Positions 7,908 to 15,117 of a DNA stretch of 18,212 bases are shown in pieces. The DNA comes from CAZJYI01 sp964550025 (lineage in GTDB: Bacteria; Verrucomicrobiota; Kiritimatiellia; UBA8416; CAYOBW01): positions 1-18,212 of the forward strand of contig CAZJYI010000199.1 of the NCBI GenBank assembly GCA_964550025.1. Reading direction: 5' to 3'. The notes beneath the pieces were generated by a model. It had not been told where the DNA came from. It searched no databases and saw nothing but the letters and a program-made list of their open reading frames with translations. The first letter of the stretch is position 1; each line of letters starts with the position of its first letter. Position numbers and translations under genes: made by a program.

Positions 7908-10535
7908 TCACGGAGCGAGTCGACTGGTGACCCTGAAGAAACGCTGGGTGGCGCCGACGAACGGGATGTCGAAGGTCGCGTGTCCCGTTGACACCGTTCG
8001 AACGCCGTCCGGAAGGTCCTGCCATACCCCGCTGCTGAGGCCGCCGCGGTACTGGAGGCGAAAGACCAGTGGAACGGAGTTGCTGGACGCGCACGCGAAC
8101 TCGTGCCCCGCAGGGGTGTTTCGGAACGCCGTTACGCGTGGGCTGTGCAACGGCTCGTCCCCCGTGTCCCAGGTGATGGCGTCCACTCTCCCACGGTCTT
8201 GACCGGCACTGACTGAATCATCCTTGGTGTAGACCCAGGACACCGTGTGCGTCCCCGCGGGAATCTCATGCACGACGTGTGCCCAGTCGGTCTCGCCGCT
8301 GATCGACAGCGCATTCGTCCCGTCAACGCGGAACAGGAGGAAGTCGCAGCGCGTCTCGGACGACACCTGCCACCAGAAGGCCAGATCACCCGGCCCGTGC
8401 AGCGTGCAGGACATCTCCGACGTCTGTTCATGCGTAATCTCCCCGCTCTGACCGTACCCGGACGCGTCACGGCGGTCGGCCATACCGCCCCGCCACGGCT
8501 TGTCGCCGCCGGAAGAAAACGTCCATGCTGGTTGGTCAAGGGCATCACTCAGGGAAGGAGCCACTTCCAGCGATACCGGAAGCTGCAGCGGAGAGTTGTC
8601 CGCCTGGCGCGAAGTGATTGTCAGCTTGTTCTCGTAGACACCGGGCGCCAACCCGGCGGCATCGCACGAAACAGTCAGGACGATAACGTTCCCCGTGGAC
8701 GAGCCCGAGGTGGGAGAACTGGTCAACCAGTTCGTCGCCGCCATGACGGCAAAGGTGCATGTAGACGTGACAACGTTCTGAACCCGTAGCGTCTGCGGAG
8801 CGACCGGCGATCCGGAACTGGCGTACAGGAACCCCAATCGTTCGCTGCTGGTCGTGAGATAGCCGCCCACAATCTCGGTGACGGCAAGCTGATCGACCCA
8901 TCCGCAGTCATGTCCGACCGACGCGGAACCGTCTTTCTCGTATGACCAGCTCAGCTCGTGCGATCCGCTCGGAACAGCGTGGGAGATGCGAGTCCAGTCC
9001 GTGTTGCCGGATATGGCATCCACGTCATTCCCGTCGACACGGAACACGAGATAGTCGTAGCCGGATTCGGAGGAGACGCGCCACCAGAACTCGACGACGG
9101 ACGCTACGGTTGACGTCATGGAGAAGACCGACCGCTGATTGTTCGTGATGGCGCCGCTCTGGGCCGCATCTTCGCCATCGCGGGTTACGGCGGACTGCCC
9201 GAACCATGGTTGATCGCCGCCGTCTACAGCCGGAATGTCTTCGAAGTCCAGGGCTTCATCCAACGGGGAACTGAGCAACACCTCGACGGGTATGGCCAAC
9301 GGCGAGTTCGTAGCGTGTGCGGAGGTCAGGGTCAAAGTCGCATTGTGCACTCCCTGGGAACTCACAAGATCGGGAGCCGTCAGGTCAAGCCGAACCGGTG
9401 TGCCGGCCACGACACCGCCGGTGGGACTGACGACAAGCCAGTCCGGTTCAACAGCCGTCGCAAAGGCGGCCGTCCCCGGACCCAGGTTTGCAATGTCAAC
9501 ATAGCCGGTCGGGACGCTGCCGGCAGCCGCGGAAAGCCGTATGGGCGACTCCGCGGGAGAGAGACAGGGAGAGGTGAGCGGCTGCCAGCCGACCTCGTCA
9601 ACCCATCCGCAGTCGGAGCCCGCGGAGAGGGACTGGTCCTTCGCGTATACCCAGGTTGCCGTGTGGTTCCCGACTGGCACGGCAAGCGATACGTTCTCCC
9701 AGCCGGTCATGCCGGAGAGCACGTGCCGAGGGGTCCCGTCAAGCAGACATTGCAGGACGTCGTACTCCTGCTCGCTCGACGTTCTCCACCAGAAAGAGAG
9801 TATGCCGGGGCCCGTGACGGACACGCCGAAAGCAGAAGACTCGTTGTCTGAGACCGCGGCGCTACGCCCGGCGTCCACCCCGTCGTGCGTCGTGGACGTG
9901 TCCGTTCCCCACGGGCGTGCGGAGTCGTTCGTAATGGTCAGCGACTCACACTCCACCGCGACGGCAAACGGCGGAAGGACCGTCAGCGTCACCGGTATCC
10001 TGAAGGGAGACCCGTCCGCGTCTCCTCCATCGATCGTGATCGCGCCGCTGACTTGACCCTGCGGCAACGCCGCCGACGCAAACTCGAGAGTGATGCGATC
10101 CGTCTCTCCGGTCGAAGTCCCTGAGGTTACGGTGCAGTGTGCCCAGGCAACGTCGGATGTTACCGAGTAAAGGAGTACGCCCAGCCCCGAGTTCCGGATG
10201 GAGATCTCCCCTGTCGGGGCATTGTCGCCCTCCTCGACAACAACCGAGAACTCCGCTGGGGTGACCGTCAGGGCCGGTCCGCGAACACGGAGGACAACCG
10301 TCAGGTCAAGCGGTGTGTTGTCGGCACTGTCGGAAGCAAAAGCGACCGTGCCCGTATGGGCACCTTTCGCCAGACCGCCGGTGTTGAAGACGAGCGCATG
10401 CGTGTTGGTATTGCCGCTCGTTGTGCCCGCTTCCGGCGTCACGGTCATCCAGACGACATCGGTCTCAGCCGTCCGGAAATGCGCCGGGTTCATGCGTACG
10501 TGCCGCTCTCCTTCCAGGAAAACACGCTTGCCCAT
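7908..10535 (-). CDS. BACON-like / jelly-roll repeat surface protein, apparently 5'-truncated
   Basis: From ATG 10535 the protein has 875 residues. It consists of beta domains in tandem: BACON/Ig-like units (W followed by a P-x-G-S-T-G turn, as in TNWLTSSPTSGSSTGN; four copies) alternate with LamG/MAM-like jelly rolls marked by FWWRxSSE (near residues 246, 481 and 718), VDG, WTRI-VPSG-H and a DCGWVD end. The jelly-roll units recur about every 236 residues; the third has DRGRVD instead. The C-terminus (FRLQYRGGLSSGVWQDL... RFFRVTSR) is a terminal beta domain. Such architectures belong to secreted adhesion or glycan-binding proteins, yet no signal peptide is present and the first repeat lacks its opening strand. 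The start lies 10 bases after the URO-D stop. The frame stays open 5' to 10742 only as antisense-phase sequence over the URO-D gene. Confidence 0.75.
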   Translation of the reverse strand: MGKRVFLEGERHVRMNPAHFRTAETDVVWMTVTPEAGTTSGNTNTHALVFNTGGLAKGAHTGTVAFASDSADNTPLDLTVVLRVRGPALTVTPAEFSVVVEEGDNAPTGEISIRNSGLGVLLYSVTSDVAWAHCTVTSGTSTGETDRITLEFASAALPQGQVSGAITIDGGDADGSPFRIPVTLTVLPPFAVAVECESLTITNDSARPWGTDTSTTHDGVDAGRSAAVSDNESSAFGVSVTGPGILSFWWRTSSEQEYDVLQCLLDGTPRHVLSGMTGWENVSLAVPVGNHTATWVYAKDQSLSAGSDCGWVDEVGWQPLTSPCLSPAESPIRLSAAAGSVPTGYVDIANLGPGTAAFATAVEPDWLVVSPTGGVVAGTPVRLDLTAPDLVSSQGVHNATLTLTSAHATNSPLAIPVEVLLSSPLDEALDFEDIPAVDGGDQPWFGQSAVTRDGEDAAQSGAITNNQRSVFSMTSTVASVVEFWWRVSSESGYDYLVFRVDGNDVDAISGNTDWTRISHAVPSGSHELSWSYEKDGSASVGHDCGWVDQLAVTEIVGGYLTTSSERLGFLYASSGSPVAPQTLRVQNVVTSTCTFAVMAATNWLTSSPTSGSSTGNVIVLTVSCDAAGLAPGVYENKLTITSRQADNSPLQLPVSLEVAPSLSDALDQPAWTFSSGGDKPWRGGMADRRDASGYGQSGEITHEQTSEMSCTLHGPGDLAFWWQVSSETRCDFLLFRVDGTNALSISGETDWAHVVHEIPAGTHTVSWVYTKDDSVSAGQDRGRVDAITWDTGDEPLHSPRVTAFRNTPAGHEFACASSNSVPLVFRLQYRGGLSSGVWQDLPDGVRTVSTGHATFDIPFVGATQRFFRVTSRLAP

Positions 10536-10545
10536 CGCGCTTCTG

Positions 10546-11802
10546 TCACCTGCCCCTTGCGTCGTCCAGAGCTTTGAACATCGCGGCCACGTTCTCAACG
10601 GGGGTGTTCGCCTGTACGTTGTGAATCGCATCAAAGACAAAACCGCCGCCGGGGGCAAGGATCTCGATTCGCTCGCGGACCTCGCGATAGACCTCGTCGG
10701 GTGTGCCGAACGGCAGTGTCTTCTGCGTGTCCACCCCCCCACCCCAGAACACGATGCGGCCGCCGAACTCGGCCTTCAGGCGGCGCGGGTCCATGTCGGT
10801 AGCTGAGCATTGAACGGGATTGAGGATATCGAATCCCGAATCGATGAACTGCTCCACCAGCGGATAGACGGCACCGCAGGAATGCTTGAATGTCTTCCAC
10901 GTCGTGTTGGCATGGATCCACTCGTTGACCTGTTTGTAGTAGGGGGCATAGAGGTCTTCGTACGTGTCGGTCGAGCAGAACTGCGATGTCTGAGTACCGA
11001 AGTCCGTGCCGCAGATGAAAGCCACATCGATGACATCGCCCGCGACATCATTGACCAGTGCCAGGTTCTGCAGGGCAATCTCACATTGCTTTTCGAACAC
11101 GGCGCGCACGTAGTCCTTGCGCACGGCCGTCGAGACGTACCATTCCGCTACGTCGCGAATACCTTTGGGGTGCGGCAAAAACGGCGCGGGTACCAGCGCG
11201 ATATCCCCGAACGCGGTGCCGGGCATGCCGGCAACGACGCCCCGTTCGTTCCCGCGCAACCGCGCGGCTTCGGCGCGGTACCAGGCGATGGTGTCGGCGT
11301 CGAGAACGGCGAACTCCTCCAGGTTGTCTTCCGGGTCCAGGCTGTCCTCGTCAATCGGCGGCTGCCGAACAATACTGTCGAAGAAGTAACCGCCCGTCGG
11401 CATCCGTGCGCTGGGTGGGACATCGCGATCGCCCCGTGGAAAGATGAGCGTGTCGCCGTTGCCGTCCAACGCCGTCTGGAAGCCGCCGGGAACCAGGAGA
11501 TCCTGTCCCCAGGGGGCGGTCCAAGGCTGCCAGTCCTCGTTGCGGACCCCGAACATGTTGCCCGGCGGCACAAGTCCGACGGTGTCAATTCCGAGACGCT
11601 CGAGCAGATCGTCTTCGATCTCACCCAGCATCTGATAGGGTTCGCATACTTTCACCGGGCGCGCTTCGAGTCCGTAGTACTCACGCAACAGCCCCACCGT
11701 CTGCACGTGCATCCCCGTCGTCCCCGTGCTCCCGAAATCGACGCACAGGCGGTCCGGTTCGGTATGGTCTATGGTCGCCAGTAGTCGCTCGCGTGCTTGC
11801 AC
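10546..11802 (-). CDS. Uroporphyrinogen decarboxylase (URO-D) family protein
   Basis: The 418-residue protein is of the URO-D/MtaA-CmuA superfamily: QARERLLATIDHTEPDRL at the N-terminus, FKHSCGAVYPLVEQFIDSGF, ILNPVQCSATDMDPRRLK, FWGGGVDTQKTLPFGTPDEV and GGGFVFDAIHNVQANTP near the C-terminus. His and Cys in KHSCG are candidate zinc ligands as in corrinoid methyltransferases. True HemE heme enzymes are shorter and lack this pattern, so a methyl-transfer or other catabolic role is more likely than heme synthesis. Start: GTG 11802 has GGGAGG five bases upstream. An in-frame ATG at 11829 falls inside the -10 box and would not be transcribed. The BACON-like gene follows 10 bases downstream on the same strand, so the two are probably co-transcribed although functionally unrelated in appearance. 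Confidence 0.85.
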   Translation of the reverse strand: MQARERLLATIDHTEPDRLCVDFGSTGTTGMHVQTVGLLREYYGLEARPVKVCEPYQMLGEIEDDLLERLGIDTVGLVPPGNMFGVRNEDWQPWTAPWGQDLLVPGGFQTALDGNGDTLIFPRGDRDVPPSARMPTGGYFFDSIVRQPPIDEDSLDPEDNLEEFAVLDADTIAWYRAEAARLRGNERGVVAGMPGTAFGDIALVPAPFLPHPKGIRDVAEWYVSTAVRKDYVRAVFEKQCEIALQNLALVNDVAGDVIDVAFICGTDFGTQTSQFCSTDTYEDLYAPYYKQVNEWIHANTTWKTFKHSCGAVYPLVEQFIDSGFDILNPVQCSATDMDPRRLKAEFGGRIVFWGGGVDTQKTLPFGTPDEVYREVRERIEILAPGGGFVFDAIHNVQANTPVENVAAMFKALDDARGR

Positions 11803-11858
11803 AGTTGCCTCCCGTGAGTATGCGGACAAGTCTACCTTCCATAGCTCCTTGGATCAAG
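11790..11858 (-). repeat. Conserved promoter-leader element, copy 1
   Basis: Aligns without gaps to 18009-18077: 51 of 69 bases are identical, counted by eye. The match includes the exact 15-base block CTGTGCAAGCACGCG (minus strand), which holds the palindrome GTGC-AA-GCAC, and the block CTTGATCC at the far end. The element contains the URO-D promoter and runs into its first codons. Differences fall evenly over the three codon positions (7, 5 and 6 in the 66-base core), so it is not conserved as protein. Confidence 0.6.
11829..11857 (-). promoter_or_regulatory. Promoter of the URO-D gene
   Basis: On the minus strand, TTGATC (11857-11852), a 17-base spacer ending in GG and TAGACT (11834-11829) form a sigma70-like promoter. 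Transcription would start near 11822, just ahead of the GGGAGG ribosome site at 11813-11808 and GTG 11802. The boxes are conserved in the second element upstream of the HD-GYP gene. Confidence 0.55.
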
Positions 11859-11951
11859 TGGATCACGTTGGGATCTGAGAATCGGCAGGCGGATGCACTC
11901 CCGGACAACAGGGTCCATCGGAATCATCCACATGCGGAGGTGCTCGCGGAA

Positions 11952-12434
11952 TCATGTGTCGAGAGACGCAAGTGCCCGCGCAGCGTCGACGATGGAAACA
12001 ACTTCGATACCTTGAAACGGAGCAAAGTCGTCGGGATTCTGAGTTACAAGTGTATCCAAGCCGTGCACCAGCATTGTTGCTACTACGTTGGCATCGTGTA
12101 TCCGTTTTCCCCGTAGCGAGTATTCGCGAACCAGTTGACACAGGCGGCGAGCGACGCCCTCGGTCTCTCCGTAGAGCACCGTGCGCTTGAGAAACGCGGC
12201 AACGTTCGAGAGAGCATCAATCGAATCGAGGCCCAGGCCATTGACATCAGGCGGCCTCGTGGCAACGGCGAGATACTCCCGGGCAATCTGCCCGCTCACG
12301 GCAAGATGCACACCCTTTCGTCCCGCATCGGAAAGAACGGCACCCGCGTGCTCATGCCACGACCGGGATTCGTCCGTCGCGGTGAGCAGCACGTTTGTGT
12401 CCAGAAAAAGGATGTCACCGACCTTGACTGTCAT
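11952..12434 (-). CDS. vapC: PIN-domain toxin, VapC type
   Basis: The 160-residue protein has the PIN-domain acidic set: D12 in FLDTNVLL, E53 in IAREYLAV, D114 in RIHDANVVAT, and D127 with D135/D136 in LDTLVTQNPDDF. Family members are Mg2+-dependent ribonucleases that cleave tRNA, rRNA or mRNA and are held inactive by a cognate antitoxin. The ATG at 12434 lies within the 3' end of the upstream ribbon-helix-helix gene (20-base overlap), the usual coupled antitoxin-toxin order. The length is normal and no key residue is missing, so the toxin looks intact. The RNA target is unknown. Confidence 0.88.
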   Translation of the reverse strand: MTVKVGDILFLDTNVLLTATDESRSWHEHAGAVLSDAGRKGVHLAVSGQIAREYLAVATRPPDVNGLGLDSIDALSNVAAFLKRTVLYGETEGVARRLCQLVREYSLRGKRIHDANVVATMLVHGLDTLVTQNPDDFAPFQGIEVVSIVDAARALASLDT

Positions 12435-12645
12435 AGATCTCGTCCCGGCTCCAGGTTGATGTATATCCAGTCTTGACGGTTACCAACCGCGGTTCCTCGA
12501 ATCCCGTCTCAGGCGGTGCCAGGCGAGCCGCGCGGTCCAGAATGACGTGAAGTTCGCCCTGGAGCGACCGGCGATGGACCCGCGCCAGCCGCTTCAACGC
12601 ACTCAGCGTCCGCCTGTCAACGTCCCTGATGTGTATTGCACTCAT
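12415..12645 (-). CDS. vapB: Ribbon-helix-helix antitoxin, FitA/VapB type
   Basis: The 76-residue protein begins with a FitA-like ribbon-helix-helix: IHIRDVDRRTLSALKRLA, then a second helix RRSLQGELHVILDRAA. The remainder (about 45-76) is the toxin-binding tail, rich in acidic and aromatic residues (STWSRDEIYD). It would bind DNA as a dimer and block the PIN toxin. The ATG at 12645 lies only six bases from the -10 box and has no ribosome binding site, so the message is probably leaderless. A near-palindrome covers the -10 box and fits autoregulation by the antitoxin or the complex. Confidence 0.88.
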   Translation of the reverse strand: MSAIHIRDVDRRTLSALKRLARVHRRSLQGELHVILDRAARLAPPETGFEEPRLVTVKTGYTSTWSRDEIYDSQGR

Positions 12646-12649
12646 ACTG

Positions 12650-12669
12650 GTATCATATCGATATCACAC
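12650..12669 (-). promoter_or_regulatory. Imperfect palindrome, probable VapB operator
   Basis: GTGTGATATC-GATATGATAC on the minus strand is a 20-base imperfect inverted repeat (8 of 10 pairs) around a perfect ATATCGATAT core. It overlaps the spacer and -10 box of the vapBC promoter. That is the usual place for a ribbon-helix-helix antitoxin to repress its own operon. Confidence 0.5.
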
Positions 12670-12679
12670 ACTGTGTCAA
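12652..12679 (-). promoter_or_regulatory. vapBC promoter (leaderless)
   Basis: On the minus strand, perfect TTGACA (12679-12674), a 16-base spacer and TATGAT (12657-12652, five of six) form the strongest promoter in the window. The expected start point coincides with the A of the vapB ATG at 12645, implying a leaderless mRNA. Confidence 0.65.
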
Positions 12680-12702
12680 GACATTGGCCGCAGAGACCGG
12701 GA

Positions 12703-12717
12703 CGGGGACAGACCCCG
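12703..12717. repeat. Short GC hairpin followed by 9-base direct repeats
   Basis: CGGGG-ACAGA-CCCCG forms a five-pair stem. Two copies of GCACGCACA follow at 12717-12725 and 12728-12736. The sequence recalls the GGGGACAGACCCC palindromes seen next to REP-type elements in other genomes, but no REP-associated transposase is present. No T-run follows on either strand. Confidence 0.3.
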
Positions 12718-12778
12718 CACGCACACTGCACGCACATTGGACATGGTTGGGAGGCAGTTTGGCTGTTCGGGCCCTTGA

Positions 12779-12792
12779 GACCCACGAGGGTC
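12779..12792 (-). terminator. Stem-loop abutting the caspase operon stop codon
   Basis: GACCC-TCGT-GGGTC directly follows the TAG stop (12795-12793) of the second caspase gene on the minus strand. The stem is five pairs, plus a possible G-T pair. There is no T-run, so it may be a 3'-end hairpin rather than a classic intrinsic terminator. Confidence 0.3.
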
Positions 12793-15117
12793 CTACTGTT
12801 CGGAGGTTTGGACGGAGAGGCGGGAGACTGACCATCTGCCTGCCTTGATGGGGCGGCGGCGACCCCGGCTGAGTGTCCCCAGATCAAAGACCATTTCGGC
12901 CAGCGGATCCGACCTGAGCAGGGGCGTTGCGGCCGAGCTGCGTGTCCGAACCCCCGCATAGTCGAACAGCACCTCCGGCACGGGAAGCGGACGCTTGCTG
13001 GTCAGCAGCACGAACGTGTCCACTCCGTAAGGAGGTCCTACCCTGAACTTGCCCCCCAGCGGGATTTCCCGGGGAGCGTCTTTGCCGGAAACCACCCGAG
13101 GCACCCGGTTTTCGACACTCCCGCTCCCGGACGGCGGAAAGAGCAGCGTGCTGCTGCCGTGACTGTCCAGCACGAAGACGTAGACGTAGCGCTGGTTGAT
13201 CACGCGCGGCGATGACTGCCCAACGCGCTCCAGGACCACGCCGTATTTCTCGCCGCTGCGCAGAGATCCAGAAGTCTTGTTCTGCCCGGTTGCGGCGTCT
13301 TTCAGGGCCAATCGGTAGGGGAAGTACCCCGTGTCGGGCGGTGGCGTCAGAGCGATCCAGGAGCGGATCCTCGCCAATTGCTCCAAGTTCCCGTAGAGTC
13401 GACGCGCCACGGAGGACTGCTGCTCGCGACTGCCGTCGCAGCACAGCCAGTCGGCACGCGGCGGGAGAACCGTTTGCGAAATCCCGCCCATCGTTGCCGC
13501 CGGCAGAACCCACGTGTGAACAACCGTCGAATCTCGCAGCTTGCCGCAAAGGACATAATGGGCGTCCTCCCGCGAACGGGCCGGCCTAATCATGCTCGTT
13601 CTGCCCGCCTGGTCCAGCCCCAGTCCTTTTAGAAGCGCGGCGGATGGAGGAAGGTTGACAAAGAGCCGAACGGCCCGCCCGCTATCGCGCTTCAACGCGG
13701 CAATGACGTCATCAGTGCCCGGCTCCCTGCCCACCGAACGCTCGGAACCACCCGGTCCCAACAGGACCCACTTCTTCCCGCTCCAGCTCAGTTCGTGCGT
13801 CGGCGTTGTGCGAGTCGGGTCTTCGACCCACGCGATGTCCGCGCGTGTGCGCAGCTCCGTGGCGAGCGCGACGGCATGGCGAATCCCGGCATCCGTTGCC
13901 GGACGTTCCGGTATCCAGGCGAACAGGGCGCCCTGCTCCGGCGGCGCCCAGGTGTCGAGCCGCAGCAGGTCCCCTTTCCGCAGATCGCCGGACTTGCCCT
14001 TGACAACACGGCCGCTTGCGCGGTCCAGGTCGAGGGACTCCACGCGCACGCGAACGGCGTCGCGCGACGCGTCCGCCCCGATACTGACCAGTTCGGAACC
14101 GGACGTGAGACCTGCGGCCAGGCCTGCTTCCAGAGTGACCGTGCCTTTGCGCGTAGCCGACAGTACGGCGACGGCCTCATGGGTCGCATCCCCATCGGGC
14201 ACGCCCCCGAAAAGCGGCGCCAGAATGCGGGCCTTCGGCCCGGCCAGGACGGGATCCTGAACGATGCCCGTGGTCTGCATCAGCGCCCGTATCCGCCGGT
14301 GGGTGGCGGCCACGGATTGACGCCGGCCGTTGCCGATCGAGCGCAGAAGCGCAAGACTGAACGCACCGTGGCGCTGCCCCTCACTGTCCTTTGCCTCGTA
14401 GGCGTACTGGTGGTCCTGGGCCGCGGAGAGGATAACCGCCCCCCCGTCACGCTGCTCGGGCGGCGGCCGGGGATCGGGTGTCTCATCGCCCAGAACCCGG
14501 GCGATGTCTCGCGGATCGTCGGGCAGCGCTCGCGGCGCGCCGGGAATCGCTCCCCGCGCCAGTGACCCGCTGTGGCAGCAATCGAAAATGGCGGTCAGGG
14601 CCGCCTTTTTGTCGACGATGTCGTTGAAGATTCGCGCCAGGTCTTTGTCCCGGATCCCGTAGGCCCCGTCGGCATGATCTGCCGGAACGATCGTCTCATC
14701 CTTGCCGTCCGGCTCCTGGCTGCGCGAATTGGTGACCCGCGAACCGTGGCCGGCGAAATAGAAGACGCAGACATCGTCAGGCCGGGCCGGCTTCACGAGC
14801 AGGGTACGCAGCGCATCGAGAATGCCCTCGCGCGTCGCCGCCGATTCCAGCAGAAGGTGGACGTTCCCCGGATCGAACCCATAGGAGGAGACGAGCACAT
14901 TGCGCAGCAGCCGCGCGTCGGTGACCGGCCCGCTGAGATTGTGCCACACGCCTCGAGACGTGTTGCGGCTTGAGCCGGAGCGCGACCCGGCGGCGTCGTA
15001 GGTGTTGATCCCGACAATCAACGCCCGCCGGGTTGCGCCGACGGCCGGACCGATCATCAGGCTCGCGAGCAGGACCGCGGCCGCGAACAGGCGCGGCAAT
15101 GGCCGTCTAGGCATCAT
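12793..15117 (-). CDS. Secreted metacaspase-like protease with DUF4384-like C-terminus
   Basis: From ATG 15117 (an ATG follows at 15114) the protein has 774 residues; GGAGGAG lies seven bases upstream. The frame is open further 5' only because it overlaps the upstream gene. Residues 1-28 are a signal peptide (LFAAAVLLASLMIGPAVGA). A C14 caspase-like domain covers about 30-300: RALIVGINTYD, FYFAGHGS with H124, DGKDETIVPADH as in metacaspases, and IFDCCHSG with C181; the dyad is intact. Residues about 310-380 form a beta domain (TVTLEAGLAAGLTSGSELV). Residues about 622-712 resemble DUF4384 (YVYVFVLDSHGSSTLLFPP, EIPLGGKFRVGPPYGVDTFV). Metacaspases usually cut after Arg or Lys. The gene overlaps the upstream caspase gene by 11 bases, so both should be made together. 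Location would be periplasmic or extracellular. Confidence 0.88.
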   Translation of the reverse strand: MMPRRPLPRLFAAAVLLASLMIGPAVGATRRALIVGINTYDAAGSRSGSSRNTSRGVWHNLSGPVTDARLLRNVLVSSYGFDPGNVHLLLESAATREGILDALRTLLVKPARPDDVCVFYFAGHGSRVTNSRSQEPDGKDETIVPADHADGAYGIRDKDLARIFNDIVDKKAALTAIFDCCHSGSLARGAIPGAPRALPDDPRDIARVLGDETPDPRPPPEQRDGGAVILSAAQDHQYAYEAKDSEGQRHGAFSLALLRSIGNGRRQSVAATHRRIRALMQTTGIVQDPVLAGPKARILAPLFGGVPDGDATHEAVAVLSATRKGTVTLEAGLAAGLTSGSELVSIGADASRDAVRVRVESLDLDRASGRVVKGKSGDLRKGDLLRLDTWAPPEQGALFAWIPERPATDAGIRHAVALATELRTRADIAWVEDPTRTTPTHELSWSGKKWVLLGPGGSERSVGREPGTDDVIAALKRDSGRAVRLFVNLPPSAALLKGLGLDQAGRTSMIRPARSREDAHYVLCGKLRDSTVVHTWVLPAATMGGISQTVLPPRADWLCCDGSREQQSSVARRLYGNLEQLARIRSWIALTPPPDTGYFPYRLALKDAATGQNKTSGSLRSGEKYGVVLERVGQSSPRVINQRYVYVFVLDSHGSSTLLFPPSGSGSVENRVPRVVSGKDAPREIPLGGKFRVGPPYGVDTFVLLTSKRPLPVPEVLFDYAGVRTRSSAATPLLRSDPLAEMVFDLGTLSRGRRRPIKAGRWSVSRLSVQTSEQ

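Noticed and set aside
10536..10742. N-terminal extension of the BACON-like protein to 10742
   Set aside because: These 69 codons lie fully over the conserved 3' end of the URO-D gene and encode an Arg/Ser-rich shadow sequence without domain similarity.
11803..11829. ATG 11829 as the URO-D start
   Set aside because: It overlaps the -10 box, and GGGAGG sits five bases before GTG 11802, where the family's N-terminus begins.
11793..11858. The repeated element as a conserved peptide (both strands give similar 22-residue translations)
   Set aside because: Differences between copies fall almost equally on codon positions 1, 2 and 3, and copy 2 has no start or stop arrangement for a peptide.
12698..12736. 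REP element or mobile insertion between vapB and the caspase operon
   Set aside because: Only one five-pair hairpin and a pair of 9-base direct repeats are present, with no transposase and no second copy in the window. Kept only as a low-confidence repeat.
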